From positions 1-64,000 of the forward strand of contig JADJSY010000088.1 of NCBI GenBank assembly GCA_016711435.1: DNA of 64,000 nucleotides. The letters run 5' to 3'. The translations under genes were made by a program, and so were the position numbers. This document shows, piece after piece, positions 1-11,379 of this stretch; position 1 is the first letter of the stretch, and each line of letters begins with the position of its first letter. The notes beneath the pieces were generated by a model, which had not been told where the DNA came from, did no database searches, and worked only from the letters and a program-made list of their open reading frames with translations. The DNA is from Lewinellaceae bacterium (GTDB taxonomy: Bacteria > Bacteroidota > Bacteroidia > Chitinophagales > Saprospiraceae).

Positions 1-3000
1 CAAAAGAAGCTTCCAGGGACATTCCCCAGCAGGATGGCATCGCCTTGGGTGTGCTAAAACTCCTGTCTGTTGCGGCCGTGGCAGGTAGCACGTAATCGGG
101 AAGAACAAACGCATCATCACTTCGGCAGCACGGTAAGGCAAACCATCTACTTCAAAATTGCACTGAAAGCGCTTAGAAGCGGTGATTTTGAGCGGCAGGC
201 CCATTTCGAATGTCAGCGACACCGAATGGTGACCCCCGTATGTTTTTCGGGCGGCCCAGTTTGTAAATGAGTCGCCGTTGGTGCCGTTTGAATAAGTGTC
301 AGGCTGCGCCCGCCCTGTGATGACCACGAAATTCATCGTCCATATCGATGTGCAGGGCTAATATTTTGTACGGAAAATCATATTCAATCCTGAAGCCGCC
401 ATTGAGCATCCCGGTACCTTGCCCGGGCTGCCGGAACAATACCCCGCGGCCATCTCCACGTAATCAAGATTTTTCCACGCCTCCTCCATTGAAAGTGACC
501 ATCATTTCGCCGTTGACATTGAATAACTCGGCACCTAGGCCGAAAACTAAGGATGCGCAGGGGAGAGGTGCCGTTTTGACCCGGTAATTGATCTCCCGCT
601 CGGCGTAGAACTCAACGCCATACCGTCCGGGCGGCCTGGGTTTCGCGATGTCATTTTCACGCTGAAAATTCAGCATTTCCAGCGCCGTGTTGTAACCTGG
701 CGCCGCCGAAAAACCGCAACCATGCCATGCCTGCGGTAAAATCTTCGCCACCGCCGCCGGAAATGGTTTTCCCGTCCATACCAGTAATCCACTAATCTTT
801 GTCGCCCACCTGAATCCGGCTTTTCACCCTGCCTAATTGCGGCGGGAAAACAGCATCTACCGCCCCCTGGAAACCATCGCCCTAGACATTGAGATTTTGG
901 AGTAAAACTCCAACCCGCCTTTGACGTGCAGCACCGAAAAATCGGCGTCGATCTCGATGCGATTCAGTGCAAACCGGTCGAACGTTGGTGTAGCGCCATC
1001 AAATTTTCCGCTGCGAAAATGGTAAAGGCGGTTTTGGCGTTGGGCAAGAACCCGACATGATCGGACAATTGCATATCCACGGTTGCTTTAGACCGATGGT
1101 CCAATTCCCTTTTCGTCACATTGAACGGGAACCCGCCGACCGATTTCGGCGGGCTACTCCAATGAAGCCTGTATCTGGCCAGTGTAAAACGGCGAACGGG
1201 TAGATCCAGGCCCAGATTCTGAAAATGCACTTCCGCCAACTGGATACGCGGCAGATCGTTGACGCCAAATTTTCCGCCAATACTGAATTCTCCGCTCAAC
1301 CGCGCCGAGGGCTTCAAAACCGCTTTGGCCGAATAGTAATCGTGGATGTTGGAATTTGGACCAGCACAAACATCGCCGCAAACAAATCCACCTCCAGATC
1401 ACGGCGGGCTTGCACCACAAAATTGTAGGCAAACTTGCCCGTTGGTATAACAGCAAACTGCTGTAAACCAATTGCGATTGAACGCCCCGGCTGGCAATCG
1501 GCAACAGCAAACGGCCTTAAATCCGCCGCTCTGAAAGGTGTTTCTCAGGAATTTTACCGTAAGCGATCTACCGAAAACTGCCAGTTTTTCGAGCCGCCGT
1601 CGCCGATCGCTGAGGATTTTCCGGTGGGGCGGAGCACCGTCACGCCGTTGCCGTCAATAATGATATTGTTGGCGACCGGAAAGCTGCCTGGTTGGTATGC
1701 CGGTTCTTGATGATCGGCGGAAAATCTACCTGCATGGTTTGCGGGAAAAACCATCCAGGTAGGACGCCGCATAATCGCCGGGCATATTGTCGGGATTCAA
1801 CCTCGACGAATGGTCGTACACGGCAGTACCGGGATGGAAAGCGAAATCGTTCACGCCCGTTGATACAGAAACGCATCCAGCCGATGGTGGCCACCCAATG
1901 CACCAGCCTTTGTCCGTATCGCTGTCAATCTGGCTTCCACCTGACCGCCGCCCTCACCGGAGTTTTGTGAGCGTTTGTGCTGAAAAACGGTAAAAGGCTT
2001 CCGATGTGCAGGTTTTGAAACCGATATTTAATCAAACCGAACCCGCGTGGCCTGGTTAGCAGTACGGTCGCCCTGCAAACCGCGCAGCCCCATATTGATA
2101 GCAGGCAATTCAGGTTTTCGCAAGGGAACAGTTCCGCTTCGCCACACAGCCCAAGCCCGTCTTTGCTGCGGCAAATGCTGCCCGCTCAGCGCAATTTTAG
2201 TACCGCGTCCCCAGATTAAGCACAACGGCGGCATCCTTAGCGCCCGGGTGGCGTCAATTGCAGTCCGGTAATGGCTACCACCACTTGCTGCCCACCGATC
2301 TCTTTATCCAAACCCAGTGGCAGTTTAAATCCGGCCCGCGTCTAGGCCATTACCGATCTGGCTCATCAACTTCTGGCCAAGGCATTTAGGCACAAAATAC
2401 TGATCCAACTGGCCGATTTCCGGAAGTTCCCAGCGGCAGCTCGCCAGTTGCGGATCAACGATTTCGGGCAAAAAACCCACACCGGATTTACCATTTGCGC
2501 CCGAACCATTCCGCGATCATTTTCCGGTCGCCGTTGATGTCACGCCGGTGAAATTGACTAAATGGGCAGGCTCACGCCGCCGGGAAAACCGGGCATGGAA
2601 ATACGGCCGGATCCATTGCCATTGCCGTCGGTGCTCAGGTACGCGCATGGTGCAAAATCCACCTGAATGTCGGTACCGGGCTGGAGCAATTGGTTGGCAG
2701 CAGCGCCACTGCGGCTGTGCGGGCGATTTGCAAGCGCAATCGACCTGAAAAATGGCATCGCCGTTGTTTCCACCTGCTAAATTATTTCCATCATCTTCTT
2801 CAATAAGTATCGTACTAAAACTGGCTTTCCTCCATTTTCAATACCCACCAGCCCGTTGATGTCGCGGGCCACTACGCCCCAGGGCGTAGCGCCCCGGCAT
2901 TAAATCTGGCAATTGAAGGGTGGTGTACCGGGAAACCGGTACCCACGATATTCGGCCAGGTAAACACATTGCCCACCGGCTGCCCGTCCATAGCCAGGTT

Positions 3001-3692
3001 GAGCATTTGGGCTGGATCTCCTGGCCTTCGGGGACCGGCAACAGGTAAAAATCATAGCGCCTAGGTTGGCATCGCCCATCTCCGCGCCTACCGGCGAGAG
3101 CCAAGAAAAATTGATCACCGGCGAGATTTTACGCAAATCCGCAAGGGTCGCCGCACCTGACGGCGGCTGGGTCTGCGGTGACGAGGTATTGCACCGGTAT
3201 GATGGTGCATCGCCTGCCGAATTCCGCCAGCATGTTCGATATCCACCACCCGGATGCGAACTTTCGCCATGGCCATCCTGGGGGAGCAGGCCCGAGCGCA
3301 GGATGTCTGTTTCCAGTTGATCGGAAATATTGTCTTCGGTGTTATTTCGGTCAAAAAGTGTCCGGTCAATTCGTTGCCTGGAATTGGCTGGGTTTCCCTG
3401 GCGCCGAGGGTAATGATCTGGTTGGGTACGTAATCAGGGGCGGGTTTTTTATAAAAGCCCGCTGCCCTGGCCCGGTCGATTTCCCCGATGACTTTTCTTA
3501 CTTAGCAATTCACTCGCTGCGTCGTGCTGGTCAGCGAGAGTGAATAATTGCACCTGGTACGGTTGTAATCGCAAAACGGTGGCTGTAGGCGGGGCTGAGG
3601 ACAACCGTTAATACCACTGATTCGGGCGACCAGGGGATGAAAAAAAGAACAGGGCAGCGAACCATGATTGGATAAGTTCTGATCGGTTTCAT
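1..3692 (-). pseudogene. shattered large surface-type protein (TANFOR-like?)
   Basis: The minus strand reads like protein throughout, but no frame stays open beyond about 120 codons and the readable pieces hop between all three frames. Convincing pieces are PVINFSWLSPVGAEMGDANL (about 3065-3125), LQLPDLMPGRYALG (about 2880-2920), NDLPRIQLAEVHFQNLGLDL (about 1205-1265) and EMLNFQREN (about 650-680). A plausible start is the ATG at 3692, followed by a hydrophobic, signal-like stretch. The fibronectin-like phrase followed by long strand-rich sequence resembles the large repetitive TANFOR-type surface proteins of Bacteroidota; this is an inference from style, not from a diagnostic motif. The gene continues beyond the left edge. 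The density of frame breaks (roughly one per 100-200 bp) far exceeds the rest of the window, so it is either a decayed gene or poor-quality sequence. Confidence 0.4.
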
Positions 3693-3780
3693 ATGTTCCA
3701 AAGGTATATTCAACCGCCCGGAAGTATTCAGAAAAGAATACTTGCGTTCAGAAATTCGGTTAGATAAATATAATAGGTAT

Positions 3781-5341
3781 TCAGGTATAAGCGCGTGGCA
3801 CTACGGCTATAAGAAATGCGCCGCCGCCGCCCCGCCGAATAGCCGCTCGACATTTGTTACGCCGGCGCAGGTTGAGGCTGTATTGCATTGGCCTGTATCT
3901 GGACCTTTCTTCTGGCAATAATTTGCCCGCCATTGGCGGCGTGAGGCTCCAGCTCTGGTCTTCCGCTGCCACTCCGTTTTTATTGAAGCGCGCATTCATG
4001 CCGGCCGGCGTTGTAGTAGCTTTGACCTAGTGTTGCAGGTTCCATTGCAACTGTCCGAAAATGAAATCCGATCGAAGGTCTTTACGGGGCTAGGGATTGT
4101 AGTCATTCGCTCAACTGATAGTTGACAGCCGCGTTCCAGGCATGTTTTATCGCCAGAGCGGCGCATCCAGTGTGGCGAAACATTCAAAAACGCACCGCCT
4201 GCTGTAGGCGCGAATCGGAATTCAGGTAACGGTTCTCCTGGGTGAATTGGAAATTATTCACCTGAATATGGAAATGCCCAAATCGCTCTGGTAGGATTCA
4301 GGACAGCGACAGGCCGCCGATCAGGCGCTCTGCGATTTGGCGGTTTCTGGCGCAGCAGATTATCGGTCCGCCAGCCGACCCGGCTTTGAATCCGGGTTTT
4401 GCCTTTTCGAGCACCAGGCCCGGATTGACGGTGATTTGCTGCACGTCCGTTCCGGAAAACCGCCAAGCGCCTCATGCGGGCGGTATTCCGGGTTCCACCC
4501 GCCGCGACTAAACCAGGCCCAACTGGAAAGGGCGGCTTTGGGTAACGCGCGCTGCCTCGCTTGCAAAAATGCAGGCTGGTACCGAGCTAGGGGCTTTAAA
4601 AAAGGATTGATAACGCCGCGCAAACCGCCAGATCGCCGTCTTCGGATTCGTCCCACAATTTGGTGCGGATGTCCTGTGTGTACAAACTGGCGCCGCCATC
4701 CAATTGCATACTCAGTCTTTTGCCCAAAAGCAAAGCGGGAAGAAAGACCGAGTACCAGGTTTTCATCCGGCGTCAGGTTGCCGTACGCCGGGCAATATTG
4801 GAAATGCTGGATTGAATCGTCTTGGCCCGGAAGTAAATCGGTCACATCGTAATTCCGCGTTTTCCCCAGGCCGATTTCAAACCTGTAACCCGCACTCTCG
4901 TGTAAGCAGGCCGCAAGCGGAAAATGCGCTGGAATCGGCCTCCCGCGCTTTTTGGAAGCGCCGCCCGCCTACCGCAAAGCGGAAGACGCCGGGGTTCATT
5001 CTCCACCGCGCCGCCTAAAAAGTATGGCCTGCTATGGAAAAAGGCGGGCAAAGACAGGTTGTACACCGGCGTGAATCTTCATCCATTTGAAATTCGGGCC
5101 GATGCCGACGTTGCGAAAACGGCGCGTTGATCGAGACTGGTTTGTCGACAGCATCGCGTTTACCGGCATCGGCACCCCGTAAGCGAGCACTCGATTGCCT
5201 CGCCAGGCACAGAAGAGAGGTTAAGCTTCGGGAATTTGAGATGTGAAGGTGCCGAAAGACAGCGCTGCCGAGCCGTGGATAGACAGCGGCTTTTTCTTCC
5301 GGTTGTTGGGCGGCCAGCGGCTGCACCCCACAACCCATCAT
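3781..5341 (-). pseudogene. shattered outer-membrane-barrel-like protein
   Basis: Upstream of the previous gene on the same strand lies a second broken reading frame. It begins near 5341 with a signal-like end (QPLAAQQPEEKAAV) and then, across frame jumps, gives barrel-like segments: GIGPNFKWMKIHAGVQPVF (about 5050-5110), DSIQHFQYCPAYGNLTPDEN (about 4755-4815), GGASLYTQDIRTKLWDE (about 4650-4700), VNNFQFTQENRYLNSDSRL (about 4205-4265) and LNVSPHWMRRSGDK (about 4145-4187). Alternating polar and hydrophobic residues with many aromatic residues suggest a beta-barrel outer membrane protein. It would run in tandem with the large surface protein downstream, as an operon. The family cannot be named. 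Breaks occur about every 100-150 bp. Confidence 0.35.
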
Positions 5342-5498
5342 GAGGAGAATAAAAACACATCACACCGATAACACCCTGGAAATCTGGCCGGTCGGGTTCG
5401 CAAGAGAGCCGGTGTACAGGTGCTTGTCCGGTTGTGGCAGGGGAAAAGCTGGAAATAGTGGTAGTGGTGGTTTTTTTGAAAAAAGTTCAGAATAAGGT

Positions 5499-5523
5499 GT
5501 GCGGGGTCGTAAGACCCGCGCAC
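5499..5523. repeat. small palindrome GTGCGGGGTC...
   Basis: GTGCGGGGTC, a 4-base loop GTAA and GACCCGCGCAC form a near-perfect hairpin in the gap between two minus-strand genes. The same arm GTGCGGGGTC recurs in the hairpin at 15712-15742, so it is a small dispersed palindrome rather than a gene-specific site. It has no T-run on either side here. Confidence 0.5.
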
Positions 5524-5556
5524 GGCGATAAAAGCCCCACGGACGGCGGAAACTGA

Positions 5557-8160
5557 CTAATAAGGCCGCGCCAGGCGGAAGCCCAGATTATTGCCCTTGC
5601 TGGTCGGCGCATTGTCATTGCGATTCGCCACGCGGCAGGAATTGGCATCGTTAAGCCAACTGCCGCCGCGAAGTGCGCGACGATCTCCTTTTTCCGGCCC
5701 TTGCGGGTTATTGATCGTTATTTTTCCCAAATTGTATTCAACATACCAATCACTGCACCATTCCCATACATTTCCGCTCATATCGAATACACCCAGTTCA
5801 TTAGCCTTTTTAGAACCCACGGGGTAGGATTTTTTTTCAGTATTGTTGCCATACCAGCCCACCTCTTCTAATTTATTACCACCTGCATATTTAAAATTTC
5901 TGGATTTTGGCCCGCCACGCGCCGGCATATTCCCACTCGGCCTCTGTTGGCAGACGGTATTTTTTACCGGAAAGGGTGTTTAATTTTGTTAAAAATGCTT
6001 GCACATCGTCCCAACTGACCTGTTCCACCGGGCAATTATCGCAGTTTCTGAATGCACTCGGATTTGCACCCATTACCGCCTGCCACTGCTTCTGGGTGAC
6101 TTCAAACTTAGCAATGGCATAACTGCTCAAAGTAATCCGATGAACAGGTTTTTCATCGTTTAAACAGTCGCCATCTATTTTTTCATCGCATCCCATCTGA
6201 AAAGCGCCCCCGGCTACGGTGACCATGTTTGCGTCTATTTCAGCGAGGATAGCAGTCAGGTCTTTGCCCGGAGGCGGGCAGCCGCCGTTGTCAGCGCTGC
6301 CTTTTTCCGTGGGGCATTTATCGTCTTTGTCCGGTATGCCGTCGCCGTCCTGATCGGGGCAGCCTTTTGTCTGGATTGTACCAAATTCCGTAGGGCATTT
6401 ATCATCCTTGTCCCGGATGCCGTCGCCGTCCTGATCGGGTCCAGCCTTTCGCTCGGTCGAGGCTTTTTCGGTTGGGCTTCCATCTTTGTTCGCCGGCGTC
6501 CGTCATCGTCGCATTCGCTTGTCGTCTTCATCGGGCGAATTGCGCCATCTTTTCGTCGGCTTTCTCAAAACGCGTTAAATCTTGCTCGGCCTGCTCCTTC
6601 AAATCGGACATTTGTTTCCCGCAGCCGGCTTATCCACGGAATTTTGCTCGGCTTCCTTGAATTTTTTTGATGCGTCAAAGCCACCCCCTCCGCCCGGAGC
6701 GATGCGAAGCATTTTTGCAAAGGAACCAGTTCGATCGTCTGGTCTTTCCCAAAATCTGCCGGGCGAATGGTAATCCGGAGCGGCTCAAAACCGGGAGAAG
6801 TGATATTCAGTTGTACGGAGGTTTTGCGGTTGCCCGGCACTCGAATGCTAAAAAAAGCGCCCCTGCTGAGGTTGGCCGGCGGCAGCCCTTTTGCTTCTAT
6901 TTTGGTAGCCGTCCATTCGTTGAGGTACAGCGAACGCTTTGTGGCCGCATTGTTCAGTTGGCCGCTGATCGTAATGTCTTGCAGGGTCGGTGGCGCCGGT
7001 TTGGAAGATTGCCGGACTACCGGCAGGCTACATTTAGCCGCATCCCGCACATACCACAACTGCGCCGTATCGGGCAGCAGGTCATTGATTTCCTGTGCCC
7101 GGCTGAAATACGCACACGCTTCCATGCGGGAACGGTAGTTTGCGCCAACGGGTTTTTGGCCGCTGCGTTCCACTGTTTCCCACATAGAGGAGTAGGCGTT
7201 GTGAATTTTAGCGCCTTCGTTGAAATAAGCGATGGCGGCGTTTTGGAGGAAGGAAATAGAGTCGAGGTAGGGTTTATTATCGACCAAATCCGTTGGTGCG
7301 GCACCCTTCGCAAATACTTCCAAGTATATTTCCGTCCGCCTGCTTTTAGCGTTTGCAGGAGAAGGTGAAACAAACATATTAGCCTCTTTTTCAATGGCAG
7401 CCCTGAGTGCTGCGTTGTCTTGCGTTATTATCCGATTCTCCCACCCTACTCCCAACAAGAAGTCAGCAATACTATCTGCAGAGGTCAAATCGTCCGCCAG
7501 GAGCTTATCCTGCACCAACATTTCCCTGAAAACCGCCCACTCTTCAAAGTTTTCTATACAATACTCCTTCCCTTGATAACTTGCATTTAATCCACCGCAC
7601 CCTACCCTCTCCGGCTGCCACCACAGCGCCAAACCGCACAAAACCACCCAGATCGGCACTGCCCACCACCAGGCGCGGCGCGGATTCAGGAATGCGAACC
7701 CTTTTTCCCGCAGGTGTTTTTTCCAGTCCGCGGGCACTTCAAACTGTTCCGGCGTGAGCGAGCGCCCCGGATCGAGCATGCGCAGCACCATGAAATCAGC
7801 CTGCTGCCCTGCGGCGAGTCGGGCGGCGATGTCGCGCTGGAGTTCTTTTTTGCGTTCGGCGTCGCGGGTATACAACCACTCGTTCAAGGCGAGGTTCATC
7901 GCGTAGTCGTCGTAGGCAGCGCTGCCTTCCGGTGGCGGGTTTTGCGCCAGCAATCGGTGCAGGCCCTCGCGGAGGCGATAATGGGTTTCGGGGTGCTCGC
8001 GCTCCAGCCAGGCCAGCAGGGTCTGGCGTACTTCAAGGGGCATTTCGCCTTCGGTGAACCAGGGAAGGCGGGTTATCGCTTGCAGCGAGTGATGAGTTAG
8101 GAGTGATGAGTTAGGAGTGTCGGGGGTAGTGTCGGGGTGACTTGAAGTCACCCCTGACAC
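5557..8160 (-). CDS. membrane protein with type-3 repeats and FGE/SUMF1-like domain
   Basis: Order along the protein: a soluble helical N-terminus of about 175 residues (EVRQTLLAWLEREHP), one membrane segment (WWWAVPIWVVLCGLALWW, about 7625-7680), a helical exported part, a carbohydrate-binding-like beta region, at least two thrombospondin type-3/OmpA-linker calcium repeats (DQDGDGIPDKDDKCP, about 6310-6440), and a C-terminal formylglycine-generating-enzyme-like domain (GGAFQMGCDE, RLPTEAEWEYA, NVWEWCSDWY, RRALRGGSW, LGFRLARPY). Frame breaks near 6600-6640, 6230-6280 and 5910 split it; the pieces join sensibly, for example EWEYA to ARGGPKS. The start is uncertain: protein-like sequence (ELHWDLTLQLAHLIDGL) continues upstream to about 8400, through short repeats. 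Last gene of the five-gene unit. FGE-like domains of such conflict clusters are thought to recognise or modify targets; here the domain would lie outside the cytoplasm. Confidence 0.7.
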
Positions 8161-8260
8161 TTGGGCTGGAGGTAGTGAGGCGGTGACTTGAAGTCACCGC
8201 CTCACCAGCTTCGGAGGTAGCGACGGGGTAACTTCGAGTCACCCCGACACTGGGAGCCAA
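8090..8260. repeat. three tandem GTGACTTGAAGTCAC hairpins
   Basis: Three hairpins about 60 bp apart: about 8130-8160 (GGGGTGACT-TGA-AGTCACCCC), 8177-8207 (GTGAGGCGGTGACT-TGA-AGTCACCGCCTCAC, perfect arms) and about 8222-8251 (degenerate). Each stem has different outer arms but keeps the core GTGACTTGAAGTCAC. They sit in or just before the N-terminal coding part of the FGE-like gene, next to a 7-bp repeat (GAGTGATGAGTTAG doubled, 8090-8120). Confidence 0.7.
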
Positions 8261-8335
8261 CCCATCGATCAAGTGAGCAAGTTGCAGCGTAAGATCCCAG
8301 TGGAGTTCGGGTACATGGCGCAAGCAGATACCCAA

Positions 8336-8357
8336 ATGATGAATGATGAATGATGAG
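8336..8357. repeat. 7-bp tandem repeat (AATGATG)
   Basis: About three units of the heptamer AATGATG at the junction between the vWA-like gene and the FGE-like gene. The same heptamer, in the other orientation, fills 10131-10170 at the end of the MoxR gene, so it was seeded at two gene junctions of one operon. Confidence 0.7.
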
Positions 8358-8370
8358 TCGATGAATTTGT

Positions 8371-9527
8371 TCAACCTGTACCTCCAGGGCCGGAAGGCGC
8401 AACAGATTGAATCGTTTTAATCAGATCATTATCAATCAGTTGCATTGGTTGCTGCGCGGCATCCGGGAAACGGCGCGGGTTGAGGTCAGGCGTTTTACCC
8501 TCGTCGGCATCGAACAGTTCGATGGCGTCGCGGAGACCGGAAAGCGAGGCAGGCAGCACGTGGAAGAGTTCCTGCAGGATACGTTCGCGGCGACCAAACG
8601 TCGAGAGCGGCTGGGTAGTCAGCACGGCGCGGTCGGACCAGGCGGAGAAAATCTGTACGGCCCATTTGCTCAGGTTGCCGGTGCCGGGATGCAACAAGGC
8701 GTAGGCATTACCCAGCAGCAGCACCCGGCTCTGCGGGTGGTAATATTGCAGGTCGCGGAGCGACACACCGTTGGGATGCGCCTCGTTGTAGCAGCGGCGC
8801 GGGTCGCCTTCGTCGTACCAGTAGCGCTCCACCAGCACTTCCTGGCTGCGGCATTCGCGGTACAGCAAGTCGAACAGCCGGGCCTGGTGGTCGCGGCCGC
8901 TTTGACGGTCAATGAGCAGCAGGTATTCCGCCGGACGGGTCTGCTGGGTGTAGCGGAATTCCGGCATACCGCCTTTGTCCACCGTGGCACGAACGGTACG
9001 CGGCACATCGAGCCGCCACAGTTCGTCGCTTTCCCGGCGGCGGAGTTGCAGTAGCAGGGCATAAAAATCCTCGCCAAATGCTACTTCGGGTTCTGCTCCT
9101 AAAGAGATATTCCAGGTATAGGGTGGTTTTACATTCGGCTGGTGTTCGGCAATCAAGCGGCGGCGTTTTTGTTCGAAGCGGCGGGCGAGCCACCAGAGGA
9201 ACAGGCCGCAGAGCAGAAAAAAAGCAACTTTTAACACCCATTCGTAGTCCATCAAAAATTGCTGCCAGGCCGTGGGTTGCGGCGGCTCCAACTGACTCAG
9301 GTTGCGGGGATGCGGGATGCTGCGGACTTGATAAAGAACGGTATCCGGGGTTTCAGATTCGTTTTCTGTCGTTGGCGGCGGAGCGGCGAGTGTATCTAAA
9401 ACGTTGAAGATGATGGTGTAACGCTGGCGAAAGCACGATCATCATACTCCGGTCTGAGTTGATACAAAAGAATCACACCCTTTTGAACAGCAGTAGTAAT
9501 AGATTTTAGCAAAGTGATTCGATTCAT
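8371..9527 (-). CDS. membrane-anchored vWA-like protein of conflict cluster
   Basis: ATG at 9527 directly follows the stop of the upstream gene (TAG-TAA-ATG). After an N-terminal region there is one frame break near 9430, then a membrane helix (WVLKVAFFLLCGLFLWWLA, about 9190-9250) and a basic, cytoplasmic domain. The segment AEYLLLIDRQSGRDHQARLF with a following alternating hydrophobic core (SRVLLLGNAYALL) looks like a degenerate von Willebrand A domain whose DxSxS metal motif is altered to DRQSG. Members of MoxR gene neighbourhoods typically pair the AAA+ ATPase with a vWA protein that binds it, so this is the likely partner of the ATPase two genes upstream. The 3' end overlaps the probable N-terminal region of the FGE-like gene. 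The vWA assignment rests on pattern only; the family itself is not recognised. Confidence 0.6.
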
Positions 9528-9530
9528 TTA

Positions 9531-10089
9531 CTAATTGTCTACAGAAAATCCAATGGAATCCCATTGTACTTTAATAAATACTCGAATCTTTTGAGAACAT
9601 TCATTCTTAAAATCAGCACTAGGTGAACGAAGAGCAAATAGATAATTTCCAGATTCTCCCACTTTAAAATCAACTACTGATCGTTAGGAGTTTGGTGTTA
9701 TCGCTATTGGAACGCCGCGAAAATATCAAAGACCCCACCAGCAATATTACGAGTGCAGCATATCCAAACAATATTCCCCAGCGCCGCTTCCGCTTTTCCA
9801 CCTGCGCGTCCGCTTCCACCTGTTCAATGGCTTCCGGCTCCAACTCCCCCGTTTCCTGCACCCTTGCCCAACTTTTTTTAAACATCTCGTAAAACTGCTC
9901 CTGCTCGTCCTGGCTCCTGCACAGCAGCGGCGCCAGCAGGGTTTTCAAATCCTCCGGCCTGGTGTCGTCGGGGAGTTGGTTCACCAATTCCTGCACCTGC
10001 AAATACGCCGCCGTGCCGAGCGGTGTTCCGCCGGCATTTTCAAGCGACGCCAGTACGTCGGCGATCAGTGCGTGGGAGAAAGTTTTCAA
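9531..10089 (-). CDS. small single-pass membrane protein of conflict cluster
   Basis: The N-terminal half is a helical domain (DDTRPEDLKTLLAPLLCRSQ, DEQEQFYEMFKKSW) reminiscent of the adaptor-like domains that precede vWA and effector proteins in MoxR clusters. A basic stretch (KRKRRWG) leads into one membrane helix (ILFGYAALVILLVGSLIF). The open frame stops at about 9670, but an adjacent frame continues with VDFKVGESGNYLFALRS up to a TAG at 9531, immediately before the next ATG, so a single frame break near 9680 probably divides one gene of about 185 residues. It would place a cytoplasmic interaction domain and a short outside domain across the membrane. Function unknown; position in the operon suggests it couples the cytoplasmic ATPase to the membrane-bound parts. 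Confidence 0.55.
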
Positions 10090-10129
10090 GGAGGAAGGTT
10101 TGTCAAAAGAAGAGACACTTAGGCACTAT

Positions 10130-11097
<968 letters not shown>

Positions 11098-11182
11098 GTA
11101 TTATGGTGTTTGGTATTTCAAGTTTATGTAAGAAGTGAGAAATTCCGTGGCGGTTTGATTTGAATCGATTTTCAGCTGTATC

Positions 11183-11315
11183 GGGAATCGTGTTTAGTGT
11201 ATGGTGTTTGTGTTCGGGGGCTCGCGTTGGCATTTGTAAAAATGACCAAAATATCAACTATTGCCAAACGCGAAGCCCCCGAAACACTAAACACCATATA
11301 CTAAACACGATTCCC
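11183..11315. repeat. long inverted repeat between iSTAND-like and MoxR genes
   Basis: Two arms of about 50 bp, 11183-11231 (starting GGGAATCGTGTTTAGT) and 11262-11315 (ending ACTAAACACGATTCCC), match as reverse complements with few mismatches around a 30-bp AT-rich centre. Shorter relatives of the arm (CGTGTTTCG, GGGCGCTTCGCCTTTGGCA) occur at about 27905-27970 and 28610-28680. No reading frame; a transcript would fold into one long hairpin. Confidence 0.8.
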
Positions 11316-11379
11316 GGCCTGAAAAACCCATGTCAAACCATCAGAGCCGCCAAATGGTAACTTTCTAACCTCTCACCTC

